DNA of 6,012 bases from Gammaproteobacteria bacterium (GCA_003645435.1 QNFD01000180.1:1-6012); one strand, 5' to 3'. Counted from the first letter of the stretch, positions 1 to 6,012 are shown. Numbers and translations are program-made. Notes: generated by a model not told the origin, from the letters alone.

Positions 1-30
1 CCAGGTTAATGTTTGGGTTGCACTCCCGGC

Positions 31-546
31 TCACCGAGGAAGGTACTTCTTACCACACTGACAACGATTACATTCGGTCAGTGGAAATGCAACCGCGCCA
101 TGGCATTGGCCGCAGTAATTACCGGACAAAATAGCAAGCATATTTACTGGATTGGCATCAACTTTCTCGATAAAAATCTTGTCGTGACAGTTTTTACAAT
201 CCAGCCATTCGGTATGCTGTCGATGCGGAAACAATACCAGCGGCATTTCACCGGTCCGTTCCATGATGATATCCATATCGATTACCTCGATTTTTGTTTC
301 TGGAAAAATATTTGTGCGAGGCTCGATATATCCTTGCTGCAACGCCCGGTTCCACAAAACCTTGTTACCGACACTGTCAGGCGGTAGTTTTGACAGTGCT
401 TCCGCGGGTTCCTGTAACATTTCTATCGCAGGGTTAGCCGGGTCGTGCAAGCCATCATCTTTCAGCGGCTTCCAGTTTTGTTCGGCACTCTGCAAGCCAG
501 ATGAAATGAGTAATAGCGTTAGACAAATGTAATTCTTGATAGCCAT
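31..546 (-). CDS. Periplasmic c7-type cytochrome with two intact heme motifs and a third altered to CxxCQ
   Basis: The product is 171 residues from an ATG at 546. A TTG three codons earlier (555) is in frame but has no ribosome site; the ATG has GAGG three bases upstream, overlapping the previous stop. The signal peptide (MAIKN, ICLTLLLISS core) is probably cut after QSA (21). Residues about 31-102 are a pre-domain (DGLHDPAN, MLQ, GNKVLW, IEPR) and 103-163 a c7-type domain: His108, His111, CKNCH 117-121, CGQCH 145-149, then CNRCQ 159-163 followed by Cys164. Spacing is identical to the C-terminal domain of the fused cytochrome (23 and 9 residues between motifs), where the third motif is CRRCH. 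The proximal histidine of heme 3 is therefore missing. The tail after it is only seven residues. It is probably a diheme or unusual triheme periplasmic electron carrier of the same system. Confidence 0.88.
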   Translation of the reverse strand: MAIKNYICLTLLLISSGLQSAEQNWKPLKDDGLHDPANPAIEMLQEPAEALSKLPPDSVGNKVLWNRALQQGYIEPRTNIFPETKIEVIDMDIIMERTGEMPLVLFPHRQHTEWLDCKNCHDKIFIEKVDANPVNMLAILSGNYCGQCHGAVAFPLTECNRCQCGKKYLPR

Positions 547-549
547 GAA

Positions 550-553
550 CCTC
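550..553 (-). promoter_or_regulatory. Ribosome binding site GAGG for the last cytochrome
   Basis: GAGG overlaps the TGA of the upstream gene and sits three bases before the ATG at 546. Spacing is short, but no better site precedes the alternative TTG at 555, so the ATG start is preferred. Confidence 0.4.
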
Positions 554-1415
554 AACCCGGAATATAAATACCGGCACTGCGAATCGCGCGCACCAGTTGC
601 CTGGTCGATTGTTCCAGCAAGTCGATGGCTATTTCATAAGCACCGCCTCCGGCATAGGCGTCTGCCTGTTGGCGCAATACCTTTGCCTCCGCAACAAATT
701 CTGTGATTTGCGTTTTGCTGTAATCCGACTTTTCTTTTCCGTCGACCAGCAGTTGAATCAGCATGTTATGGGTATCATTTCGATCGATTTCATAATGATA
801 CTCCTCTTCTTTTGTTTCAAATTGCAGCGACCGTACCAGGGTTTGCCCGGCCCTGATGGACTCGATAGATACCTTTAGCAAATGGTAAGCTTTGTCTATT
901 TCGCTACGGGCCTCCGTATTATCACCTTTGCCTAACAATTCATCGGCCCGGGCGATTAACTGGTCTAACTGATTATTGACCTTTTGTTTGCTGTCGGTTT
1001 CATTACTTTCATCAGAAATGCGGTTGAAGGCATCTCTTAATGCCATCACCGATTCTTTCCTTTGATTATAGTTATTGATATTTTTATCCTCGGTCAATGA
1101 AACCGGTGTCGCCATTTTGATAGCCTCGAACATTAACCTTGTGGACTGGTGCAACAGTTCCGCCGCATAATCATTCGCGCCCTGGTCAAATTTTTCACTG
1201 GCCTGCCGGTACAGTTCAAGCGCTTGCTGGCGTTTTTGGTTCGCCTCGCTGTTAGAACTATTGATAACTTGCCTGGCTCCGGATGATTCGTGCAAAAGCT
1301 TTGATATGTTTTGCAAGCGGCTCGCTATCGAGTCTTTTGAGGCCGCGGACTGGGCGAGACCATGGATACTAGATATCGCAATCAGCAGAAATATTTTTAA
1401 AATTAACTTAGGCAT
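552..1415 (-). CDS. Exported all-helical repeat protein, unknown function (paralogue of the preceding gene)
   Basis: Not recognised as a named family. The product is 287 residues from an ATG at 1415, 11 bases after the previous stop. Only a weak GAG site is visible about ten bases upstream. The signal peptide (MPKLILK, then LLIAISSI core) is probably cut after GLA (21) or at AQSAA (25). The mature protein is hydrophilic and helical, without cysteine. Three helical-hairpin units recur: about 63-99, 148-185 and 242-278. The first and last are strikingly alike (AAELLHQSTRLMFEAIK at 84-100 against AIDLLEQSTRQLVRAIR at 263-279), indicating internal duplication. The block FETKEEEYHYEIDRND (199-214) matches the motif in the neighbouring paralogue and is the most conserved-looking part, so it is a candidate binding surface. 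A TPR-like periplasmic adaptor serving the cytochromes is plausible but unproven. Confidence 0.8.
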   Translation of the reverse strand: MPKLILKIFLLIAISSIHGLAQSAASKDSIASRLQNISKLLHESSGARQVINSSNSEANQKRQQALELYRQASEKFDQGANDYAAELLHQSTRLMFEAIKMATPVSLTEDKNINNYNQRKESVMALRDAFNRISDESNETDSKQKVNNQLDQLIARADELLGKGDNTEARSEIDKAYHLLKVSIESIRAGQTLVRSLQFETKEEEYHYEIDRNDTHNMLIQLLVDGKEKSDYSKTQITEFVAEAKVLRQQADAYAGGGAYEIAIDLLEQSTRQLVRAIRSAGIYIPG

Positions 1416-1426
1416 TATGGTTCATC

Positions 1427-2290
1427 TCAAATCGTAATCCCCAGAATCTTCAATACCGAGGTCTGTTGTTTGATTGACTTGCTCAAAGCCGAAATAGCAT
1501 CGGTAACCAGACCTTCAGAATAAAAATTTTCAGCAGCTTCGAGATTTGTCATGGATTGAAAGATATAAGAATCGAGCAATTTGCGTGTCTGTATATCTAC
1601 CTCCTTTTCAGCCACAGCAAGCTCGACAAGTTCCAGGTAGTGATAAAAACGCTTGTTGAGGTATTCATATTCTTCGTCGATGGTTTCAAATGCCAGATCA
1701 TAGATTACCGTCTTTTCATGCAGCAACTTTTCGATCAGACTTGACTTCAAGCGATGGGCTTGTTCCAACAATGGCACTGCCCGGTCATAAGCATGCGCTT
1801 GCGCGTGACTAATTGCTTCATCGCGCAATGCGTTAACTTTGTTCAAGGCTCCCTGTAAAAACTCATTTTCCACCGCGCTCAAATCCTTCCATTGCGGCAA
1901 TACAAAGGAATCGAGCTGTTCCAGTGATATTTGATATTTGCTTTTCATTCGACGAGAAACACTTAGCAACTGGGAGGCCGCACTTATATCCCTGAGCACA
2001 TAATCGATGATTGCCTCTGCCTCCAAAAGCTGTCCTCTATCGAAGTATTCTTCCATTTCGAGAAAATTTACTGTTGCCCTGGCCAATATCTCTTTCGCCA
2101 GTTCGTCATCGCTATCTTGCAAACGCTGTAACATCACCGGGCTGGATAGCATGTAGTCGACCATTGCTATTTTATGCCTGAGTTGCTCAATGGATATATC
2201 TTTAGCCTGTTCACTGCCGACCGCTGCTTGCTGGGCGATGGCCAGGGTCAATGCCGATGAAAAAAGCAATAAAAAAATCAATGTCCTCAT
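1427..2290 (-). CDS. Exported all-helical repeat protein, unknown function (paralogue of the next gene)
   Basis: I do not recognise a named family. The product is 287 residues from an ATG at 2290, with AGGGG nine bases upstream. The signal peptide is clear (MRT, LIFLLLFSSALTL core, cut after AIA at 19). There is no cysteine or heme motif and no further membrane segment; the rest reads as amphipathic helices. Three helix-turn-helix units resembling TPR-like repeats can be seen near 70-107, 148-189 and 246-281, each with Gly or a short turn followed by an A-x(2-3)-L/I-L pattern (for example AVPLLEQAHRL at 171-181). The block FETIDEEYEY at 201-210 is shared with the next gene (FETKEEEYHY). The two proteins have identical length and end in similar GI-I tails, so they are paralogues. 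Position between two heme-protein genes suggests a periplasmic scaffold or partner of the cytochromes or barrel; that is inference. Confidence 0.8.
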   Translation of the reverse strand: MRTLIFLLLFSSALTLAIAQQAAVGSEQAKDISIEQLRHKIAMVDYMLSSPVMLQRLQDSDDELAKEILARATVNFLEMEEYFDRGQLLEAEAIIDYVLRDISAASQLLSVSRRMKSKYQISLEQLDSFVLPQWKDLSAVENEFLQGALNKVNALRDEAISHAQAHAYDRAVPLLEQAHRLKSSLIEKLLHEKTVIYDLAFETIDEEYEYLNKRFYHYLELVELAVAEKEVDIQTRKLLDSYIFQSMTNLEAAENFYSEGLVTDAISALSKSIKQQTSVLKILGITI

Positions 2291-2307
2291 AATCCTGAAC
2301 CCCTGCC

Positions 2308-3279
2308 CTAGTTGGATTGTTTACCCTCGGCCGCTGCCTTCAAAGTTTTTTGTTTGGAATGACACCTGCGGCACTCCGAAACCGGAAACGCTACCTTGCC
2401 ATGACAAACACCGCATTGCTGACCCAGTAAAATGGAAGCCATGGATATCTGGTTAGCGCCTTTTTGCGGAATAAAAATAGCGGGATGACAATTAGAACAA
2501 TCCAGCCACTCAGTATGCTGTTTATGCGGATAAACTACATCCGGCATCGAGCCTTTGACTTCACGCACGATATTTAAATCCATTACAATTGGTTTCACCT
2601 GGTCATCCAGGCGATCATAGCGTGGTGAAATTTCATTATTATCCAACGCTTTGACCCAGTCCACCCGGTTCCCGGACTTCGACCAACTCAGTGTCTCGAA
2701 TGCCTGCTTCGGTTTCTGCAGCATGTATGTACCTCCATTGTCGGGATCATGAATCCCGTCTTCAGCCGGGGGCAGGTTCCATTCGTCTGCCGATTTCATC
2801 AATCGATTAAAACTGTTAACGCTACTCTTTCTGGTCTGCTGGGTGGTTAGCTTGTTGACCGATTTTTTTTGCTGTGCCGCCTTGTCTGCTGCCTGTTTTG
2901 CAACTGAAGTTTGCTGATATCGATCGAGGCCGGAATTGGCTAATATATACTTAATTGCAATTTCAATTTCTTTATCCTCAATCTTCGGATTACCGCCTTT
3001 TGCCGGCATGTTCTTGTAGCCTTTTAACGCATGCGTTAGCAGGACTTGAAAACCCTGCCGTTCGCGCTTACTCCAGTCTTGTTCGTCGCCAATTTTCGGC
3101 GCATTCAAAACACCGCTGGCATGGCATCCGGCACACGACACGTCGTAAACCTGCTTTCCCGAACGAACTTCAGCCGCGGTAATAACACTGTTAGTAGCTA
3201 ACAGAACGAGCACCGCAACTGAAATCGTGTTGGCAAAACTGCGCGCAGGGGGCATCAACCTGGAATTCTGCGATTTCAT
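2308..3279 (-). CDS. Fused cytochrome: class I monoheme cytochrome c domain plus c7-type triheme domain (four hemes)
   Basis: The product is 323 residues. The ATG at 3279 overlaps the previous stop (ATGA) and has an AGGA eight bases upstream. There is a signal peptide (n-region Lys/Arg, core about 20-34, cut near A36). Domain 1 (about 37-118) is a class I cytochrome c resembling the c5/cbb3-type monoheme group: CAGCH at 49-53, the usual APKIGD after it, and NMPAKGG with Met91 as probable sixth ligand. A charged, Gln/Lys-rich linker covers about 121-165. Residues about 174-247 form a pre-domain (DGIHDPDN, MLQ, GNRVDW, ISPR). Domain 2 is a c7-type triheme unit: His252 and His255, CSNCH 261-265, CGVCH 289-293, CRRCH 303-307. 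One His/Met heme joined to three probable bis-His hemes suggests a carrier linking a higher-potential donor or acceptor to a low-potential chain; that role is inferred. The C-terminal half is clearly paralogous to the last gene of the window. Confidence 0.93.
   Translation of the reverse strand: MKSQNSRLMPPARSFANTISVAVLVLLATNSVITAAEVRSGKQVYDVSCAGCHASGVLNAPKIGDEQDWSKRERQGFQVLLTHALKGYKNMPAKGGNPKIEDKEIEIAIKYILANSGLDRYQQTSVAKQAADKAAQQKKSVNKLTTQQTRKSSVNSFNRLMKSADEWNLPPAEDGIHDPDNGGTYMLQKPKQAFETLSWSKSGNRVDWVKALDNNEISPRYDRLDDQVKPIVMDLNIVREVKGSMPDVVYPHKQHTEWLDCSNCHPAIFIPQKGANQISMASILLGQQCGVCHGKVAFPVSECRRCHSKQKTLKAAAEGKQSN
2863..2870 (-). repeat. A8 homopolymer (coding strand) in the interdomain linker of the fused cytochrome
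   Basis: Eight consecutive A on the coding strand span codons Gln137-Lys138-Lys139. Losing one A brings a TAA seven codons after the Gln codon, and gaining one brings a TAG after about sixteen, so slippage would give a product with only the monoheme domain. Whether slippage occurs is unknown. Confidence 0.5.
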
Positions 3280-3686
3280 TGCGCACTTCCTGTTTTCTTC
3301 TTGCCCGATCCGGCAAATAATTTGTAGGTCGTGCTTTCATGTACCTGTGTCGGCGCCCCCGGCTTACCGGTATGACAAAGATCACAATTTTCGACCGCCC
3401 AGGCCACTTCGCCGTTATGGCAGGCGCCACAGTATTCACCGTCGATTATCTTGAGCATATTGATTTCATTGCCGCCTGCTTCGAATTTGAACCCGAGGTC
3501 AGCGTGACAGACCTTGCATCTGAACCGGATACGATGAAACCAGTGTGGGAAAACCACCGGGCGCATTCCTGCGGCTTCCGAGTAATTGTTGATTAAAACA
3601 TCACCGTATTCAGCATTCGCCACAACGGGCGAAACCAATAGTATGAAAATCAATATGATCAAATTATTTGCTCTACTTTTAAACAC
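3276..3686 (-). CDS. Periplasmic c7-type triheme cytochrome c
   Basis: The product is 136 residues from a GTG at 3686. I prefer this start because a GGGAG site lies six bases upstream and because it gives a canonical signal peptide: MFKSR n-region, LIILIFILLV core, cut after ANA at residue 25. A GTG at 3707 overlapping the barrel stop (GTGA) would add seven residues. The mature protein is a single c7-type triheme domain: distal-ligand histidines at 48 and 51 (PHWFH), then CKVCH at 57-61, CGACH at 86-90 and CDLCH at 101-105. This pattern resembles the c(7)-type triheme domain found singly and in long arrays in multiheme cytochromes (TIGR04257, 'nanowire_3heme'). A short basic tail follows. It should be a soluble periplasmic electron carrier with bis-His hemes. 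Unlike the other two cytochromes here it lacks the 'DG-HDP' pre-domain. The stop overlaps the next start (ATGA), so translation is probably coupled. Confidence 0.93.
   Translation of the reverse strand: MFKSRANNLIILIFILLVSPVVANAEYGDVLINNYSEAAGMRPVVFPHWFHRIRFRCKVCHADLGFKFEAGGNEINMLKIIDGEYCGACHNGEVAWAVENCDLCHTGKPGAPTQVHESTTYKLFAGSGKKKTGSAQ
3288..3291 (-). promoter_or_regulatory. Ribosome binding site AGGA for the fused cytochrome
   Basis: AGGA lies eight bases before the ATG at 3279, inside the 3' end of the preceding cytochrome gene. It supports this start and translational coupling through the ATGA overlap. Confidence 0.55.
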
Positions 3687-3692
3687 TGAATA

Positions 3693-3697
3693 CTCCC
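3693..3697 (-). promoter_or_regulatory. Ribosome binding site GGGAG for the triheme cytochrome
   Basis: Reading the minus strand, GGGAG is followed by six bases and a GTG at 3686-3684. The alternative upstream GTG at 3707 has only a GGTGA three bases before it. This site is the main reason for choosing the shorter start. Confidence 0.6.
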
Positions 3698-3703
3698 ATA
3701 GTT

Positions 3704-5500
3704 TCACCGGTCACCAAATGTCCGCGTTAATTGAAATCTCAATAATCGATCGTAATTAGCGCCGATTTTAATAAAATCGAGATTAACGCTTAGCTCGAGT
3801 TTCCCAATTCGATAATCTAATGAATTTTCCCAGGTTTGTAAGTTTCGAGAGCTCTCGTTTAGCGCTGATGAAACTTGCTCGCTTTCAGATTGCTGCCGAT
3901 TTAAGCGGAGGTCTGACTCGAAATCCAGACGCGGTACCTGAAATACATTGAGTTGCGAAAATATAAGTTGACCATTGACTAAGGTTCTGCTGCTTCGAGT
4001 AGGACCATCTTTCTGCTTTGTACCTTGTAATGTGATATTTCCCGATAATCGTGTATAACGACTGAAGCGTAAAAGGCCCAAATACTGTAAATTGACCAGT
4101 TGAAACACCCTTTCCTGTTGCTGCTGCGAGCGCGAATCACTGATCGTAAAACGGATTGTCGATTGAACATCGATCAAGGAATCGCTCCACGTGAGTGTAT
4201 AAGAATTGTTAAGCCTTTTATTGTCGTCCCCTGACGTTTGCAAGGTGTACCCGAATGATTGGGAGAAACTCGAATTCAGTTGATACTTACCCGGAACAGA
4301 AAAATCATTGCTTAACGAATGGTTAAATTGATTATTCAATAACCTTGATGAGGAGGTATCACCGTGTTGATTAACAAAGCTGGATCCTATAGACCACCCA
4401 TAATCCCCGACCCCGGTAAAATAAATACCGGGGGCATAACTGAACCCGATCGATTCAGTGCCGATAAAAAGTTGCTGATTCGCCGATTCCTGGAAATTGG
4501 CGTTGATAGCCTGCCGGAAAAACAGGTTATCGGTGTGACGATAGAGCAATCCCTGGTTAATATTAGCAATCAAATTATCAGTTTCGCGTAATTCATCTCC
4601 CACTGTTAAACCCGCGTCTTGCTGGCGAAGTAGCAAGTCAGACAGGCGCAGGTTTCCTGTCAGGTTGATATCTTTTCTGTTTTCAGGTTGCCAGGATAAA
4701 AAGCTGTTAATTTGAGCGGTTTTAGCCTGGGAGATAGATTGCCTAAAACCGCTCTCAACCCGTGAAGTTGACACCAGGCTTTCGAGCGTGTAATTCCTTC
4801 TGGGGCTATAAGAGTGCAGACCCGTCAACGAAAAACTATCAACATGCTCACTTTGTACCACGTTATCGGCTGAGTCGAATTGAATATCCGAGTCAAAGGA
4901 ATGATTGCGATAATTATGATCACTGGAAAATGTCAGGCGCTGTCGCTCGAACTTGTCCAAATCACTATTTTCTCGTGTTTTATTAGAATAATCGGCTAGA
5001 AAATGATGCGTTCCATCCAGGCTTCGAAATTGCTGCCTGATGCCATACTCGCTGGTGGTTTGGTCCTTATCAAATGAAGTGGTCTCGAGTTGGTCTCGAT
5101 TCCGATTATAATACAACCCGAACGGGAAACGGCTGGTAGGAAACAAGTCGAAGTTAAGATCTCCCGAGGAAAATTTATTTTTTGCCGATTGCTGTTCGCT
5201 GGTTTTAGCCTGGTCAACGGCCAGGCTCAGACCACCATTCACCTGTGCAAACCAGGGGCGCCAGATATAACTGCTCGCATTAATGGTACCTATATTGAGC
5301 CAGTTCGAAGCGGTGGTTTCACCTCCGTTAAATTCTCGTTTTCGGTAAGTACTGGTTATATCACCCCAAACACGCACCGGGAGGTTTGTATTAGACCGGG
5401 CTCCGATATTAGACTGGGCTAGTGCAGGTACATTGGTCACAAGCATCACGATTAAGACCAGCATAAATACCGGCTTTATCTCTAATGGAAAGAAATACAC
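3704..5500 (-). CDS. Outer-membrane beta-barrel protein, putative porin component of a porin-cytochrome system
   Basis: The product is 598 residues. A GTG start at 5500 is chosen because an in-frame stop lies two codons upstream, a weak GAG ribosome site overlaps the end of the preceding gene, and this start supplies a Lys in the n-region of the signal peptide; an ATG at 5464 would leave no positive charge. The signal peptide has a hydrophobic core at about 11-24 and a likely cut after ALA (residue 28). The mature part is almost entirely short alternating polar/hydrophobic stretches rich in Asn, Ser, Gln, Thr, Tyr and Phe, separated by turns, as in large outer-membrane barrels. A FPTSRFPFGLYY segment sits at 120-131, and the chain ends with a strand (RLLRFQLTRTFGDR). 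I see no cysteine, so it has neither heme motifs nor the N-terminal CxxC of Shewanella MtrB. Its placement before three cytochrome genes suggests an MtrB/PioB-like role, but family membership is not proven and it could be another exporter or porin. Confidence 0.8.
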   Translation of the reverse strand: MYFFPLEIKPVFMLVLIVMLVTNVPALAQSNIGARSNTNLPVRVWGDITSTYRKREFNGGETTASNWLNIGTINASSYIWRPWFAQVNGGLSLAVDQAKTSEQQSAKNKFSSGDLNFDLFPTSRFPFGLYYNRNRDQLETTSFDKDQTTSEYGIRQQFRSLDGTHHFLADYSNKTRENSDLDKFERQRLTFSSDHNYRNHSFDSDIQFDSADNVVQSEHVDSFSLTGLHSYSPRRNYTLESLVSTSRVESGFRQSISQAKTAQINSFLSWQPENRKDINLTGNLRLSDLLLRQQDAGLTVGDELRETDNLIANINQGLLYRHTDNLFFRQAINANFQESANQQLFIGTESIGFSYAPGIYFTGVGDYGWSIGSSFVNQHGDTSSSRLLNNQFNHSLSNDFSVPGKYQLNSSFSQSFGYTLQTSGDDNKRLNNSYTLTWSDSLIDVQSTIRFTISDSRSQQQQERVFQLVNLQYLGLLRFSRYTRLSGNITLQGTKQKDGPTRSSRTLVNGQLIFSQLNVFQVPRLDFESDLRLNRQQSESEQVSSALNESSRNLQTWENSLDYRIGKLELSVNLDFIKIGANYDRLLRFQLTRTFGDR

Positions 5501-5502
5501 GG

Positions 5503-6012
5503 TTACTCATGGTCATTTTGAACAAATAACCGCTCATTGACATATATGCTTGTCGAGGCCTTCAAAGCATGTACATAGCTTTCCCAGGCTTTATCTTGTA
5601 GCTCCCGGTACAGTAACTCCGCCGCCCTTTGCCTGACTTCATCGAATGGCTTGAGCTTTTGCGGCTGTACACCGTTCATTCGAAACAGGATGACGCCTTC
5701 GAGTACCCCGAGCGGATCACTGATTTCGCCTATCGCCAGCGCCACTACTTTTTCCTGCACATTCGGATCCAGCAGCATTCCCTGGTGCAAATATCCCAGG
5801 TCTCCGCCATTGTCCGCGCTGGCATGACCCGAATACTGTTTCGCCATCATCGAAAAGTCTTCGCCGTTATCGGCGCGAAACTTTAACTGTTGGGCAAGCT
5901 CGAATGCCGCGGTCCAGGTTTCCTGGTCGGCCGAGGGTGCGACCGCGATCAGGATGACCGAACTCCATATGCGTTCGGGTTCGGTGAATTTCTGCGCGTG
6001 CTGCTGATAATA
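5503..6012 (-). CDS. Parvulin-type peptidyl-prolyl cis-trans isomerase/periplasmic chaperone, C-terminal part (5' end outside window)
   Basis: The reading frame is open from the window edge (6012) to a TAA at 5503-5505, giving 169 visible residues; the N-terminus is missing. The parvulin (rotamase/PpiC) fold is recognised from the order of its conserved blocks: an ILI strand at visible residues 20-22, a helix ending in G50-D52-F53 and A57, the SxxxSAxxGGDLGY block at 61-74, and GEISDP followed by a strand (EGVILFRM). A basic, Glu-rich C-terminal helix follows. Family members act in the periplasm on outer-membrane or secreted proteins, which fits the barrel gene starting only 2 bases downstream. 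The histidines normally found in the two active-site strands (as in LHIL and GYHII of E. coli Par10) appear as Val19 and Ile here, so isomerase activity is doubtful and a chaperone role is more likely. The fold is clear; the exact substrate is inferred. Confidence 0.85.
   Translation of the reverse strand, partial: YYQQHAQKFTEPERIWSSVILIAVAPSADQETWTAAFELAQQLKFRADNGEDFSMMAKQYSGHASADNGGDLGYLHQGMLLDPNVQEKVVALAIGEISDPLGVLEGVILFRMNGVQPQKLKPFDEVRQRAAELLYRELQDKAWESYVHALKASTSIYVNERLFVQNDHE

Noticed and set aside
1..30. Possible terminator or start of a following gene after the last cytochrome
   Set aside because: The short GGG/CCC complement here makes only a 3-bp stem with no T-run, and the GTG near it meets a stop within a few codons; too little sequence remains to call either.
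13..387. Open frame of 124 codons on the plus strand
   Set aside because: It is antisense to the last cytochrome gene, has no signal peptide or recognisable domain, and conflicts with clear heme motifs on the other strand.
547..555. TTG start at 555 for the last cytochrome
   Set aside because: It has no ribosome site and only adds three residues; the ATG at 546 has GAGG upstream and a better signal peptide start.
2190..2456. Plus-strand open frame spanning the junction of the fused cytochrome and the first helical gene
   Set aside because: It runs antisense across two well-supported genes and has no coherent protein features.
5080..5099. Direct repeat TGGTCTCGA, two copies 11 bases apart
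   Set aside because: It is a short coincidence within barrel codons, not a multiple-copy array and not in a regulatory position.
5090..5422. 110-codon plus-strand open frame within the barrel gene
   Set aside because: It is antisense to the N-terminal part of the barrel, whose signal peptide and strand pattern are clear.

Overview
The whole window is one strand of a compact bacterial gene cluster. Seven genes all lie on the minus strand and read from high to low coordinates. They overlap or are separated by 17 bases or fewer, so they look like part of one transcript. The first gene enters from beyond position 6012. No promoter or terminator is visible, and the 30 bases after the last stop hold nothing I can name. 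The exported c-type cytochromes, the large outer-membrane beta-barrel, the Shine-Dalgarno-like sites and the modest GC content (mid-40s per cent by eye) point to a Gram-negative bacterium. A gammaproteobacterium is my best guess, with low confidence.

Order of transcription: (1) the C-terminal part of a parvulin-type peptidyl-prolyl isomerase or periplasmic chaperone (5503-6012); (2) a 598-residue outer-membrane beta-barrel (3704-5500); (3) a small c7-type triheme cytochrome (3276-3686); (4) a fusion of a class I monoheme cytochrome c with a c7-type triheme domain (2308-3279); (5) and (6) two paralogous exported all-helical proteins of exactly 287 residues each, of unknown function (1427-2290 and 552-1415); (7) a second c7-type cytochrome, closely related to the C-terminal half of gene 4, whose third heme motif reads CxxCQ instead of CxxCH (31-546).

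The simplest reading is a porin-cytochrome type locus that moves electrons between the periplasm and the outer membrane or cell exterior. The chaperone would help fold the barrel or cytochromes, the barrel would be the outer-membrane component, and the cytochromes would carry electrons. It differs from the classical MtrCAB/PioAB plan. There is no decaheme MtrA-like protein in the window, and the heme motifs (nine CxxCH plus one CxxCQ) are spread over three small proteins. Two unnamed helical proteins are built in. Genes 4-5-6-7 form a mirrored A-B-B'-A' arrangement of two paralogous pairs. The electron-transfer role is inferred from gene content; the sequence does not prove it.
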